The notes beneath the pieces are model-generated. The model made no database searches, was not told where the DNA came from, and worked only from the letters and a program-made list of their open reading frames with translations. Source: Anthoceros angustus (lineage: Eukaryota; Streptophyta; Anthocerotopsida; Anthocerotales; Anthocerotaceae). From it: 64,000 nucleotides of DNA. Below, in pieces: positions 36,446-47,784 of the stretch; position 1 is the stretch's first letter, and every line of letters starts with the position of its first letter. The position numbers and the translations under genes were made by a program. The stretch spans positions 62,001 to 126,000 of the forward strand of contig VJWM01000260.1 of the NCBI GenBank assembly GCA_010909165.1, read 5' to 3'.

Positions 36446-36885
36446 CTCGAGTGGGAGGAGTGGATGGGATTTGAGGGAGGCGAGCCTGACATCCAATTCC
36501 AATAGCACCAGGTGCACTGTACAGCTCATCATCTTGGCATCATACTCTTCTTGGCGTCTAGGGTTGAGATCTCGGGAAGAACTTCCCGGCCCGAGGATCT
36601 GCTTATTGGGATGGGAATATTCGGCGATCCATCAAGTTTGTGATCTGCATCCGGGTCTTGTAATCTGTACATTGGTAGATTCTTCGGATGCTTCCTGACT
36701 TCTGTTGGATGCTTGGAACTTTCACAGATACGCTGATTAGGCACTGGGCTCCGTTAGCTTTACTTCGAGATCTTGGAGAAGCTTACCTTGTACACCATAC
36801 CAACAACTTATTTGCAATTCGACGACCAATCTTTGGTGAACCCCCCTGGTCCACCTTTGCCACATACATTGTAGATGTTTATTCA
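36446..36885 (+). pseudogene. Duplicated 3' fragment of a J8-type J-protein gene
   Basis: About 440 bp match the last exon end and downstream flank of the J8-like gene at 56,882-57,555 (corresponding to about 57,498-57,945). The coding part reads WEEWMGFEGGEPDIQFQ then a stop, against WEEWMGFEGGVPDIQFH then a stop in the gene. The match then runs through the 3' untranslated region and beyond. No J domain or upstream exon is present, so it is a non-functional fragment. Because the matched part has no intron, a DNA-level capture and a truncated retrocopy cannot be told apart; no poly(A) tract is evident at the right edge. Confidence 0.88.
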
Positions 36886-37019
36886 TAAATATCCAATTTT
36901 CGATGGCTGAATAGTCAATTAGGCTTGCAAGCCACACATAGTGGGTGTGCAGGTCAATCTCAACTCATGCCCGTGCCTCTACCTCTAACTATTATTTGTC
37001 AAGTTCATCCCCAAGGTGC
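36886..37019. other. Spacer, no gene
   Basis: Short spacer between the J8 fragment and the minisatellite. Confidence 0.3.
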
Positions 37020-37360
37020 AATCCAAGATGAGTTAATGCCTAGAGCACGCACACATGTCAGGGCCAATCCAATATGAGTTTAAGCCTAAGATGAGTTGAA
37101 GCCTAGAGCACACACATATGTCAGAGCCAATCCAAGATGAGTTTAAGCCTAGGGCACACACACATGGTCCGACACAAGGATGGAATCTCACCAGAGTAAG
37201 TAGTAGGTTTGTCCCACACCGTTTAAGCCCCAATCCAAGATGAGTTTAAGCCTAGGGCACACATATGGTCCGACACCAGGATGGAATCTCACCGGAGTAA
37301 ATAGTAGGTTTGTCCCACACGAGGATGGAATCTACTGCTGTAAATAGTAGGTTTGACAAA
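37020..37360. repeat. Minisatellite with CCAATCCAAGATGAG units
   Basis: Degenerate units containing GCCAATCCAAGATGAGTT and CACACACATGGTCCGACAC recur about four times, with a longer ~100-bp period in the right half. Confidence 0.75.
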
Positions 37361-38139
37361 GCCTATGCAGTTAGAGTTTACAAAATATTTTTTATTGTAT
37401 TTTGGAAGAACACTCAAGTCCACCTTGTTGTCATAACAAGAATTCCTGATTGTAAGTATATTACTTAAAATAGGCTAACCTCATGGCACAATCGCCTATG
37501 AAGGGACGTTCCATCCATCGTAGTCGCATCCATCATAAATGATAAGCATAATGGTGGGCCATATTGGTATATGTATGTGGTGGTATTACGATAGAGTGAT
37601 AGCATGATTCATAAAGTGAATTGAATTCTTTCTTGTGATAATGGCAAAGTATGAGATCCGGATATAAGGGTTTAGATTTCAGAACACATAAAGCACCCCA
37701 CAAATATGCTTACATTAGAGAATCCTCTAAGGTCGCATATAGTTATAGTTACATGGAGAATAATAACTAATCATGATTAATCTTTACCTTTTCTTTAATT
37801 TAAGAGTAGGAAAATGTAACTCATGTATGGCATAGTTGATAGCCATGAATAAAGTCATCGATCTATGTACATATTGTTATCCTTTGCATTTGTAAAGTAT
37901 GTCATGTTATGCACATGCTTGTTTTTGGCATTTGAAAAGGATATAAAGTTATGCACGTGCGCTGTAGAATGTATTTTCATATAAATGTACTATGAAAGAT
38001 ATGTTGTTCTCTAAAGAGCTCGGCCTCATACCGGACGGCTCCAAGTTGCTGGTATCTTGTCCTCTTGAGAGCACGGAGCCGCCAAGTTGCTGATGTCTCG
38101 TCCTCTTAAGAGCACGGTGGAATGTTGTGTAGCTCGATT
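37361..38139. other. AT-rich intergenic DNA
   Basis: No coding or RNA signal recognised. Confidence 0.4.
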
Positions 38140-38505
38140 CCTGATTGGTTCCAAGTTCCGCATATTTTATTCTTCAGTAGATCCTATGCGGCTCCAAGTT
38201 TTTGATTGGCTCCAAGTTCATATTTTGCCATGCGGCTCCAAGTTCATATTTTGCCATGCGGCTCCAAGTTCATATTTTGCCATGCGGCTCCAAGTTCATA
38301 TTTTGCCATGCGGCTCCAAGTTCGTGATTGGCTTCAAGTTCATATTTTGCCCTCCAGCTCCAAGTTCGTGATTGGCTCCAAGTCCATATTTTGCACTGCG
38401 GCTCCAAGTTTTTGATTGGCTCCAAGTCCATATTCTGTCGTGCGGCTCCAACTTCATGCTTTGCAGTGCGGCTCCAAGTTTTTTATTGGCTCCAAGTTCC
38501 TCGGC
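38140..38505. repeat. 26-bp minisatellite
   Basis: A 26-bp unit, built around CATGCGGCTCCAAGTTC plus ATATTTTGC, is repeated nearly perfectly four times at about 38,219-38,322. Degenerate units with GTGATTGGCT replacing part of it continue on both sides. As 26 is not a multiple of three, successive units are read in different frames, so the apparent repetitive peptides are not evidence for a gene. Confidence 0.85.
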
Positions 38506-39630
38506 GGTAGCTATATAAACCTAAAGCGCCCAATTGTTCTCACGATTTGAAATACTAGAGATTGGAGAATTAGATAATGTTTGGGTTCACTTATAACAAA
38601 TTGCTTTAAAATTCTAATGCTCAACATCAACATAAGTCTTCTACACTTATGAAGGAAGGATAGAAAATTTTAGTACGTAAATTAATAACTACAACAAGAT
38701 TCTTTGCGTGCAATTTATATGCGTGTTCGTCCTTCAAACCCTATCTTCCGAAAAATAGAGGTGGTTAAGAGTTAAAGGCTGACCGAAGAGTGAATATTGT
38801 GACCAATGGGAGGACGTTTCATCTTGGACCCTCATCAATGGAAAATTACAAGGCCACGAAACCTGTGAACCTCACACACACACGGCGTAACCGAAAGGAC
38901 ACTCGAGGACCCGGAAACTACCGAGGGATCAATCGGCTTGACAGTCTATTCGAAATATACACGCGCAAACTGTGAAGGGCAAGCACTATGGCAAAAGTTG
39001 TCCGCATCTTGGCTGATGCGTACCAAACGACGGGCCCCACGGATGGCAACCGCAGACACAAAAATCGAAGCCTATGGCACATGTCAGTGAGAGGTCCTTA
39101 CCAAAATGTGACGAAAAACTCCCAGCCCCTGCTTTAGACACAATAGCGTCCACATTCGGAGGCGAGCATATAAGGAATCTCCATATGAACACCCTAGCAG
39201 AGCCTTTTCAGCACGTCTACCAGCCTGGCCCGAAATCACAGGCTCGATGGCAGGGAAAGTTGCGAAGTTGCGAGGAAGGGAGAACCAATTTCGTTCCAAG
39301 CAGGCGAAAGTGGGTACATAAAGTTGGACGAGAAGGAGAAGCATTATATTTCTTTCAGCGAGTGCGGGCAAAAATGGTGACCAAGAGGAAGTAGCTTGAT
39401 ATCCCATGCTGTGTGCTGTAAAGGCAGGAAGGAGCTCCCGGTGCAGTAAACAAAATGAGTTAGATATTTACAATCCAGTGGAGGTGAATCTACAGTGGCT
39501 ACCCTCTCGTCCCTGCTCCAGTCCCAGCGCGGAGGAAAAATCAAACAAAAGGCAAGCAGCCAATGATAGCAAAGTGTGAAACTGAGACGCACAAGTCTGA
39601 TGAAGAGAGGAAAGAATTGACGCAAGGGCG
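38506..39630. other. Intergenic, includes the probable 3' flank of the dehydratase gene
   Basis: Short frames without motifs. The right end is probably the 3' untranslated region of the gene transcribed leftward from 41,022. Confidence 0.4.
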
Positions 39631-41022
39631 TCATACTGGAGTGGTATCCTGCGGGTAGCTGCCCAACACCCGCAAGAAAGTGGCAAACTCTTGCAACTGC
39701 CCGAGCGCGTTCTGCGAGCGGGGATCGGCCATGGAAGCCTCGAAATCAACGTAGAAGAGATAATCAAAGCACTTGGCGGTGCCGTTGTTGCTGTCATCCA
39801 CGACGCGCAGCGGGCGGTTCCTTTGCGGCCTGCTCTCGATCTTGGTGAGGTTGATCCCTCGGAGCGCGAAACAAGACAGCGCCTTGAACAATACCCCCGG
39901 GCCTTCCTCCAGCGTGAAGACGACGCTGGTCTTGAAGGGCCGATCGTTCCTGGGAATGATGGGCTCCCGCGCCAGCATCAAGAAGCGCGTGACATTCCCC
40001 GTGTCGTCCTGGATCCCGTCCGCGAGAATCTCCAGCCCGTAGATGGCCGCGGCCCGGGAGCTGGCCACGGCGCCCGTGTCCCGCATCTTGTGCTCCATCA
40101 CGAACTGCGCGGCCCCGGCGGTGTCGTCGAACGCCTCCCGCACCACCCCGAGCTTGGCCAGGCTGTGCTCGCACTGCGCCAGCGCCTGCGGGTGGCTCAC
40201 CACCCGCCGGAGCTCCTCCTTCTTCACCCCCGGCATCCCCAGCAGGCAGTGGTGCACGCCCAGCTGCACCTCCCCCACGATGTGCAGCCGGTGGCGCAGC
40301 AGCAGGTCGTAGTTCCGGTGGATGCTCCCCCCAATGGAGTTCTCGATGGGCAGCACGGCCCGGTCCACCAGCCAGAGCTCCACCGCCTGGAAGGCCGCCT
40401 CGAACTGCTCGCAGGGCACCGACTCGGAGCTGGGGTACGCCTTGGCGGCCGCGGCCTCACTGTACGCCCCCGGCACGCCCTGGTACGCCACCCGGATGCG
40501 GTCCCCGTGCAGGACCTTCTTCTCCACCAGAGTGAGCGGCTTGGGCAGGGTGACCAGGTCCCTGCTGCCCTCCACGCCGCTGCCGTTCGCCGCCCCGTTC
40601 CCGTTCCCGCCCCCGCTCCCGCTCCCGCTCCCACTCCCGCTCCCGCTGCTGGTGGCCACCACCTGGAGCGCTGCCTCCGGGCGGGCCTCGGTCTCCGCCA
40701 ACGTCGCCCACTGCCCGGTTAGCATCGCGCAGGAGCTCTCCCACTGCGCGCCCCTCCCCACCTGCAGCGCCGGGTCCGCCGCCATGGGCCACGACGCCTG
40801 CCCCACATTGTACCCCGACGCCCGCAAATTCCCGACCCCGCTGCCCTCCTGCCGCCGCGACCCCGCCTGCCTCTGCCCCGAAACGGCCACCTTCACCTTC
40901 CGCTTCAGCCCCGCGGACAGCGCGTCGCCGCTGCAGCTGGACTTGCATTCCGCCACCTTCGCCGCCGCCCCGGCACGCATCGCCAAGGCCGCCATCGCAG
41001 CAGCTCGGGGCGAGCAGAGCAC
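39631..41022 (-). CDS. ADT: Arogenate/prephenate dehydratase, plastid type
   Basis: An intact, intronless 463-residue protein for the last or next-to-last step of phenylalanine synthesis, converting arogenate (or prephenate) to phenylalanine (or phenylpyruvate) in plastids. Residues 1 to ~175 are a serine/alanine/glycine-rich leader with a plastid-transit character and a GS repeat (126-137). The dehydratase domain spans about 177-353 with [45 protein letters not shown] and the catalytic TRF motif (345-347). A C-terminal ACT domain (about 364-455) carries the phenylalanine-binding ESRP motif (396-399), implying feedback control. Intronless members occur in the plant ADT family. The start could also be the methionine at residue 10. 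Whether arogenate or prephenate is preferred cannot be decided here. Confidence 0.96.
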   Translation of the reverse strand: MLCSPRAAAMAALAMRAGAAAKVAECKSSCSGDALSAGLKRKVKVAVSGQRQAGSRRQEGSGVGNLRASGYNVGQASWPMAADPALQVGRGAQWESSCAMLTGQWATLAETEARPEAALQVVATSSGSGSGSGSGSGGGNGNGAANGSGVEGSRDLVTLPKPLTLVEKKVLHGDRIRVAYQGVPGAYSEAAAAKAYPSSESVPCEQFEAAFQAVELWLVDRAVLPIENSIGGSIHRNYDLLLRHRLHIVGEVQLGVHHCLLGMPGVKKEELRRVVSHPQALAQCEHSLAKLGVVREAFDDTAGAAQFVMEHKMRDTGAVASSRAAAIYGLEILADGIQDDTGNVTRFLMLAREPIIPRNDRPFKTSVVFTLEEGPGVLFKALSCFALRGINLTKIESRPQRNRPLRVVDDSNNGTAKCFDYLFYVDFEASMADPRSQNALGQLQEFATFLRVLGSYPQDTTPV

Positions 41023-42420
41023 CCACCGAGAGAAAGATGAGGTCGAAGGACGTCGGAAAGCAAAGAAATGAAAGAAGCAAGGAAAAGGAAGAGAGGACGC
41101 GAGCGCAGCGCACAGGAAGGGCGTGAAGAAGACACGAAGAAGAGCAGGATGGGGAGGACAAGAGAGGGGTTACTCAGATCAGTGACGTCTCAGACGAGCA
41201 ACACGGCAGAGGCCAGGGGCAGGGACAGAGGCAGGGGCAGGCCAGGCCGCACGGAAAGATGGTGGCGACGCCTTAGTGTCGATCGACCGAGGGGGCCGGA
41301 TCGGGCACGCACGGCACGGCCAACACGGACCCCTGCTTTATGCGTTTCACCTGACAAAGAGACGCGGGCGCGCGGGCCCTAGCCGGTGGCCGCCGGTTGG
41401 CGCGTGGGGCGTGACCGGGAATCGGTCAAGGGGCTCCAATTATGGAGCACTGTTACAGCTACAGCGAGGCTCCGTGGCCCTCGCCTCACCGTGGACTGGG
41501 CTCGAGTTCCGCCGTTCCGCCCTTCCGCCCTTGCGCCTGCTCCTACCGGGGCTGTGCTGTGAAGCTATTATTATTATTATTTGTATGGAGCTGGTGGAAA
41601 CGGTTTTACTGTAGCGCCGTCCCCCGGAACAGGAGCGGCACGTGTCCGCGCCATTATTACACTCCCACGTGACCGACCGGGGATTCCCGGTGGACCGCCC
41701 GGGCCACAACCACAAATCGATGGCGCGAATCCCGAACGGGGAACGGGGCTGGGGGGCTGGGCAACCGTCCATGTGCTCTCTGTGCTCCCCTGCAACCTCC
41801 AATAATGCAATAATGCAGGGCTTGGGGGAGTGGTTCGCGGTAGGTACGACTCGCTCCACTGTCGTGCTCCCGTCGTCACTGCGGCTTTGGAAGGTTCCGC
41901 TCCGTTGGTTGTCGTGGCTGCAATGTGAAAGCGGGTTCCTGGTTCCTGGTTGCTGGTTGCTGGTTGCTGGAGGAAGACGATGAAGCAGGCTACGTTGTGA
42001 GCTTGTTACATTTGTGCAGATGATTGCACAACAATGCCTCGGATCCGCCTCCCTTTACATCGCTTGCTGTAACTGTTTTGTACCTATAATGTACATGGAT
42101 CAGTTGTTGTACAATGATTAGGGCACGATGTTGCCCACGCGCAAGATACCCGCCGGAAATGAGCTTGGCGTGTTTCCGCTCATCCTTGATTCTCCCAGGA
42201 GTCGTGACACCGACTGCCTTCGCCACCATCACGCTCCAAACCTTGCAACTTCCTCCAAGATAAGCACGCCTGGAAGGCAGGAGAACTGCATGCAAGAGGA
42301 GGAAAGAAAGGGGAAGGAAGGGGAAGGAAGGGAAAGGAAGGGAAAGGAAGGGCATCGCTATTGCAACGGAGTAGGCTGGGGCTCGGGAGGAAGTAGCGAG
42401 ATCCAGGTCCATCTGCAGGC
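41023..42420. promoter_or_regulatory. Shared upstream region between two divergent genes
   Basis: The dehydratase gene (leftward) and the J8-like gene (rightward) start 1.4 kb apart, so this stretch holds both promoters and leaders. It is CpG-rich near the dehydratase start. It carries an ATT microsatellite at about 41,564-41,580 and GGAAAGGAAGG repeats at about 42,305-42,350, just before the J8-like start. No clear TATA box was found for either gene. Confidence 0.45.
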
Positions 42421-43417
42421 ATGGCCCAGGCAACACAACTGATTTCTGCAGCTCGTACGCCATCGCAGCTACGGCAGGAGGCCCCGTGGCTGCAATCTTG
42501 CACCACTCCTCATCGGAGTCCGCGTGCTCGACCTGAGCATGGCATGGCCGAAACAGACCTCCGCGGCGCCAGTGCGGGTGTCCGCGCATCTGCCGGGGAA
42601 ACCAGGTCGATGCACCCGCACCAGCACCATCACCGGCTGGATCCTTACGCAATTCTGGGGGTCAGCAGAGGCGCATCAAGGCACGAAATCAAGCAAGCTT
42701 ACCGTCGCCTTGTGCTCCGGGTAACCACCCAAGGCAAATCCGATTCCAACATGTCCCGATTCCCGATGCATGCAACTGCTAGACCGGGTGCTGGCAGCTA
42801 TTGCTATTACACTACCAAAATCTTGCCGCTGACTCCTTCACAATGCGACTGTGCAGTACCACCCGGACGTCTGCCGCGATGAATACAGCGGGCCCGAGTT
42901 CCAGCGCATTCACGCTGCTTACGAGGTACGTATGCGCTGTGTACGTTGTGCAACGCAATTTGTATCGGTACCAGTACCGGCATCGCTGCTGCTGCGCATG
43001 ATGCGAACTGCACTGCTACCAGAATCTGCAGAATGGCTAGAAAACAGAGAGGGACGAGGCCTGTAGCACCAGCGTCACGTGCATTGGCCGTTAACAAAGC
43101 TCGAATGAATTGCGTTTCTCGCCTGGCCCAGACCCATGACATTTCCTGTTGTCATTGGCTGGCAGAAAATTGTGAACTCCTGGAGCCGCCTCGTACCTCG
43201 AGAGGATCAAACCGCTTGGAACGCCGCTCCCTGCTATCAGCAAATGTCACATGCAGGGGAACGAGAATCATGTGATAACCTCTATTCCCCTCCAGATAAT
43301 GGCAGTTGCACTTGCTATTGCTACATCAACGGCACCTGCCATTGCAATCGCACGCACCATTCAAACTCCCGGCAGTCTTCCAATTCCAAGAGCTCATCGC
43401 GCTGGGAAGACTGGTAG
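42421..43417 (+). CDS. J8-like chloroplast J-domain protein (paralogue 1, Cys-rich tail)
   Basis: Three exons with GT-AG introns: 42,421-42,720, 42,857-42,925 and 43,166-43,417, giving 206 residues. Exon 1 encodes a transit-peptide-like start (MAQATQLISAARTPSQLR) and the first J-domain helices (DPYAILGVSRGAS...KQAYRRLVLR). Exon 2 supplies the HPD motif (YHPDVC) and helix III to AAYE. Exon 3 continues as KIVNSWSRLV and ends in SRWEDW and a stop. Intron positions and phases match the paralogue at 56,882. J8 proteins are small soluble chloroplast partners of Hsp70, with roles in photosystem upkeep. Odd here is a cysteine/histidine-rich stretch (CTCYCYINGTCHCNRTHH) before the end, and the terminal WEEWMG block of the family shortened to WEDW. 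Exon 3 is predicted from splice sites, frame and the J-domain helix match; transcripts would settle it. Confidence 0.75.
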
Positions 43418-44012
43418 CACGCCATTCATGGAAATCCAAGCAAGAGCTCAAGTATCTATAATTTGCAAACCCCGACCACTAGTACTACACTGAGCTAGCC
43501 TGCAGCTAGCTAGCTAGATTGTACATGAAAATGTTAACAACAACATTATACAACCCTTTTCTGGGGAGCAAAAGGAAGGCCTAGCAGAGGCTGGACAAGA
43601 AGATAAAAAGACGAGAATCTGGACAACGGGAGCGCAGCAATGCAGACTTGGAGCACATGTGAAATGCACCAGCTTGAGGCTGGGATTCCTCCAGCCCCCG
43701 TCTCCAACCGGAACAGCAGGCTCCTGAGAGTACCACAATCATGTCACAGGCTGGGGACAAAAAAAAAACCCAGCAGCAGTAGTGGCACCATCCAGGAGCT
43801 GCAGTGCCGTGCCGTGCCGTGCCATGCCCTTGCCATGCACATGGACGACGACTGAAAGGGGCCCCTCCTCCCAAGGCCCAGATTGCGGCAAACGCATGGC
43901 CATGGCATGCGTTTGCCACGTCGCAATTCCGAGTGATGTCAACAAATTGCGTGGAAAGAATGGTACAGGCAACGCTAGCTAGCTAGGGTTTCCACTCCAG
44001 GAACGCACGACG
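43418..44012. other. Intergenic, 3' flanks of two convergent genes
   Basis: The J8-like gene and the gene at 44,013 point toward each other, so both 3' untranslated regions lie here. GCTAGCTAGCTAG runs occur near both edges (about 43,505 and 43,976), and a GTGCC repeat lies at about 43,806-43,825. Confidence 0.5.
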
Positions 44013-44939
44013 TCACACATTGAGGAAGAAATGGTTGTCAGGCGATGCACCTGCGTAGGCGAAGGCGGAGACGGCATCGGGACGGTCCGCGTCCAGATCC
44101 AAGGGGCCCGGGAGAGTGAGGAAGCAGTCGAAGTTGAGCTCGTACTCGTCCAGCTCCAGCTCCAGCAAATCGTCGATACGCGCGATGGAAAAGTCATGGT
44201 GGCCATGCTTGGAGCTGGCCATGTGCGTGAGGTAGGCGAGAATGAGCTTCTCGTTGTGGAATCTGCGGAGCTTGCCCGTGAGCACGCCGTCGAAGGCGTG
44301 CATGATGCGCTTGCACATGGCGTCGGCCCAGTCCACGGGAGTGCCGGCGTACTCGGCGTAGACGACGCTGAGGAATTTCCAGGGCACCTTGCTCTGATTG
44401 GAGCGCTCGTAGAAGAATTGGTAGCGCTGCTTGCACAGGTCCCGCAGCTTCTTGGGAGTAATGCTGTTCAATTTCACCTGCTTGTTGGCGGCAGGCAGCG
44501 CGGAGTGGTGCTGGATGAAGAAGTCGCGGGAGTGGAAGCAGGCCGCCTCCTCGAAGGGCACTGTGCCCGGCTGAAACCCTGGCATGAAGCGCAGCAGCGT
44601 GTCGGGCGAGATTTTGATCACGGCGCCCTTGAATTGCACGGTGCAGTCCCGGATGCTCACGCCCTGGATGTCCGCCACGGAGATGGAACCCAGCTCCACC
44701 TCCTCCTCCCGCTGGCCCTGCTGCTGCTGCCGCTGCTGCCTCGGCCCCGGCCCCGGCCCCGACCCCGGCCCCGGCCCCAGCACACAGTCCGCGAAGGCGG
44801 CCCTGCTCCCCTCGCCGGGCGCGTCCGCCTCGGGCTCCGGCTCAGGGTCATCAAACCCCATGCTGGCCATGCTTTTTTGCGCGGCTCCGGCTCCGGCTCC
44901 GGCTCCGGCTCGCTCACCAAGCCGCCGCCGCGGCGGCAT
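44013..44939 (-). CDS. Unrecognised intronless plant protein
   Basis: An open frame ending at 44,013. It is open upstream to 45,281, but I start it at a methionine at 44,939 (MPPRRRLGERAG); a further candidate, MASMGFDDPEPEP, is at 44,870 and gives 285 residues. The N-terminal third is low-complexity (GAGAGAG, PEPEPE, a GPGPG stretch, glutamine-rich). From about VELGSISVADIQGVSIRDC the sequence is a compact globular domain of ~190 residues with VIKISPDTLLRFMPGF, SITPKKLRDLCKQRYQFFY and CKRIMHAFDGVLTGKLRRF. It is balanced and GC-rich like its gene neighbours. I cannot name the family. The 'plain helices plus a WAD...GKL' pattern is faintly like domains derived from plant transposon proteins, so domestication is possible but unproven. 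Confidence 0.6.
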   Translation of the reverse strand: MPPRRRLGERAGAGAGAGAAQKSMASMGFDDPEPEPEADAPGEGSRAAFADCVLGPGPGSGPGPGPRQQRQQQQGQREEEVELGSISVADIQGVSIRDCTVQFKGAVIKISPDTLLRFMPGFQPGTVPFEEAACFHSRDFFIQHHSALPAANKQVKLNSITPKKLRDLCKQRYQFFYERSNQSKVPWKFLSVVYAEYAGTPVDWADAMCKRIMHAFDGVLTGKLRRFHNEKLILAYLTHMASSKHGHHDFSIARIDDLLELELDEYELNFDCFLTLPGPLDLDADRPDAVSAFAYAGASPDNHFFLNV

Positions 44940-45554
44940 GGCGTGACATCCCCCTTCACCTCCCCAGCCTCGCCATAGCCGACGGTGACCGCCCCCCACT
45001 GGGCTCGGAGTCTGGGAAGCGCCTATGCCCTGGCCTTGCCCTGGCGATGTCCCGCGTACACACGCGGGCGCGGCCCTGCTCTCCTCTGCCTCGTCCCCCG
45101 CACTCTGCACTCTCCACTCTGTGCACTTGCACCACTGCAGAGCATCTCCCCACGTGTTACCTTGCGCTGCCTGCGGAATATGCTCAGCCCCGGTTTGACA
45201 TTGTAAACGCCAGCCCAGCCAACCAGCCAGCCAGCCAGCAAGCCTGCCAGCTGATGTCGTACAAGTCAACCTTCCATTCACTTCACCACTGCCCTTATAT
45301 GTACACCCTAGCTATCTATTTCATATGACCCCACAATGTTAGGTTCACACAAGTGTATCGGGGCATACGCAAAGGGCTTATATTTGGTTATACAAGACTG
45401 TCCGCTGGCCGTATTCGGAATTTCAGAGTAGTTGCACGGGGCTACCACCTACCGGCACGTCCAACCTAAAAAATATTTAAATTAAATATTATATTTTTAT
45501 AAAATAATATTTATGACACTACTACATGTAAGAAATAATGAGTAGCTCTAATTT
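44940..45554. other. Upstream flank of the unrecognised gene
   Basis: The GC-rich part to about 45,280 is probably its leader and promoter; the rest is AT-rich and empty of recognisable features. Confidence 0.4.
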
Positions 45555-45966
45555 CACATGTTTCAATACCCTCCTTACAACACGCTCTCGATGCCCACAT
45601 TTGATCATCAATTTCCACATGTTTTAATACCCTTCTTGCAACACGCTCTCAATACCGTCTATTGGTCATCGACGAGAGGTGATCAATATGGCTTCATCAA
45701 ACCTGGAGATACAAATCTTGCTCGAGGATTTAGGACACTACCGTTCGAATGTAGTTGAGCTGTTGTTGGAATAGTAGTTGGCCACTTGGCAAACTAACCA
45801 ACCATAACACGAACATTACATCTATCCATGGACCTCCTCAAGGATTTAGGATACTACCGTTTGAATGTAGTTGAGCTGCAGCTAAAATAGCAGTTGGCCA
45901 CTTGGCAAACTAACAGTTGGCAAATTAACCAACCATAACATGAACACTACATATATCCATGGACCG
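45555..45966. repeat. Two short tandem duplications
   Basis: A ~50-bp block with CACATGTTTCAATACCC recurs at about 45,555 and 45,617. A ~120-bp block with GAGGATTTAGGACACTACCG recurs at about 45,723 and 45,841, diverged by small indels. Confidence 0.7.
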
Positions 45967-46074
45967 GTTCGCACTGGAGGCTCGGTCAAACAACACGAAT
46001 TGAACTACGGATATGAACTAGAGCCACTCAGGAAAAGCCAATCAATTCCATTGAATTGAACTGTCTACCACCTG

Positions 46075-46190
46075 TGCATGGTCATGGAGAGCACTTGAAA
46101 ACGAACAGCTTGAGAGCATTACAGGAATGTGTTGAATTGAAAGTGTGACAGAGTGCAAAAGGTCTGATCGTGAAACAGTGTGTTTGCTCA
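46075..46190 (-). repeat. Copia LTR, left (3' LTR)
   Basis: 116 bp, about 90 % identical by eye to the right copy; on the minus strand it starts TGAGCAAACACAC and ends near CCATGCA. It is fused directly to the RNase H coding region. Confidence 0.85.
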
Positions 46191-46578
46191 GCTGAATTCA
46201 GAGCAATTGACGTCTTGGACTTCCAACTCACAATGCCACCTGCAAGCATAAAGATAGAACCACTAGTGAATTTCCTTGTGTCAAGATCTCCCACCCAATC
46301 TACGTCGGTCCAGCCAATAAGCTTGGTTTGCGCATTAGGACCTCCTTTACACTGAATTCCACGGGTTCTTGTCCGTTGTAGATATCTAAGGATTCTGTTG
46401 GCAGCCACCCAATGCAACTTGCCGAGATTGGATAGGAACTGAGATACATGTCCATTAAGACATGCTACATCTATTTGAGTGTACCGAGCTAAATGTTGAA
46501 CACTACCAACTACTCCAGCATATGGAACTAATTACATCTCTGCAGTTTCAATATGTGATTGAGGTGATATTGTTTTGC

Positions 46579-47412
46579 TTAGCCAGAGCATGTTTGCATG
46601 GGTGTATTAGCTGGTTTGCAACAAGACATCTGATACTTGGTTGGCAAATTAGAGACATAGATGCCTTGAGGTAAAGTGATACTATGATGAGATGGATCTT
46701 GAACAACCTGAATGCCAAGGCAATATGTCATACTACTACTTTCTGTCATCTTGAATTCTTTCCTAAGGTCAGACTTGCACTCAACTAAATATGTCTCGTT
46801 GTTAGAAACCATAATGAGGTCATCAACATAAAGATTCATCATTAGAAGCTGCTTCCAACGGTTTCTAATGAAGACACTCGCATAGCTGACACCCACACTC
46901 TAATGAACTTTTGATATATAGCCTAGGCTGAGCAAATGTAGTTGAAAGCTTTCATACAAGCCTCTTGGAGACTATTTGAGTCCATAAAGTGTTTTCTTAA
47001 GTAGGCAGACCTTGGACTCTTGGCCTGGAGCTTCATATCCTGGAGGCTATTGTGCGTAGATTTCCTCCTTTAAGATTCCATGTAGAAAAGCCGTCTCCAC
47101 ATCTATTTGGTGTATAAAGAGACTGTACAGAGCAGCTAAGGCTATCATCACGCGAAGAGAGGTGAGCTTGACTACCGGGCTAAAAATGTTTGATTCTGAG
47201 AAGTCAACTTCTTTCTTCTGCATGAACCCCCAGGAATTGGATTCTAGTCCCGCAAGGGCTCCTTTAACGGGAACTATATCAACACTGAAAAGAGCATGAG
47301 CAGAAAGCCGTTGGGACTTCTCGAAAGTAAGGTCATGAAACTTTACACTGGGAATCCCTCTGGTCGATCTGGTGGATCGTCTTGTAGTCTCAGGAACAAG
47401 TTGATCATGCAC
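46579..47412 (-). pseudogene. Copia reverse transcriptase, frame-broken
   Basis: Two fragments in order. 47,047-47,412 covers the linker and the N-terminal part of the reverse transcriptase (VKLTSLRVMIALAALYSLF, QIDVETAFLHGILKEEIYAQ). 46,579-46,896 covers the catalytic YVDD box and thumb (LYVDDLIMVSN, FKMTESSSMTYCLGIQV). A stretch between them is degraded. A decayed RNase H portion follows at 46,190-46,417. Confidence 0.9.
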
Positions 47413-47784
47413 GAAAACATGCGGATCTACCCCTATTCCCCCTTGTTACTGAGCAAGATCAAGGAAAAGAGGGTGGCCGACATCGGGAGCCATTTGTAGG
47501 ACAGGGTTAGCAGAAGGGGTGAAAGGAGTCCCCCTTGTCGCAAGGCTGTTGGAATTAGAGTCTGAATCAAAAGACGAGTGAGAGTCCGCTGGAGAGACCG
47601 GAGCAGTGTGGTGAGATGGCGCGGGTATCACCACAGCAGGTTGAGGAGCAGGGGTGATCGCGGGTTGCTGGAGGTGGTTGAAAAACATCTTCCTGAAATG
47701 TGGTGACTATAGGTGGGCGAGTCATGTCATTGACGGCGCGGCCGGCTGCAGAGAGAGTATCGGGAGAAGGACAACCAATCTCTA

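Noticed and set aside
38206-38415. Repetitive peptide frames over the 26-bp minisatellite
   Set aside because: A 26-bp unit changes frame at every repeat; the peptide pattern is a by-product of the DNA repeat.
39691-40722. 343-codon plus-strand frame
   Set aside because: Exactly antisense to the dehydratase gene, whose motifs are unambiguous on the minus strand.
44031-44978. 315-codon plus-strand frame
   Set aside because: Antisense shadow of the GC-rich gene at 44,013-44,939, with leucine/valine/arginine bias typical of such shadows.
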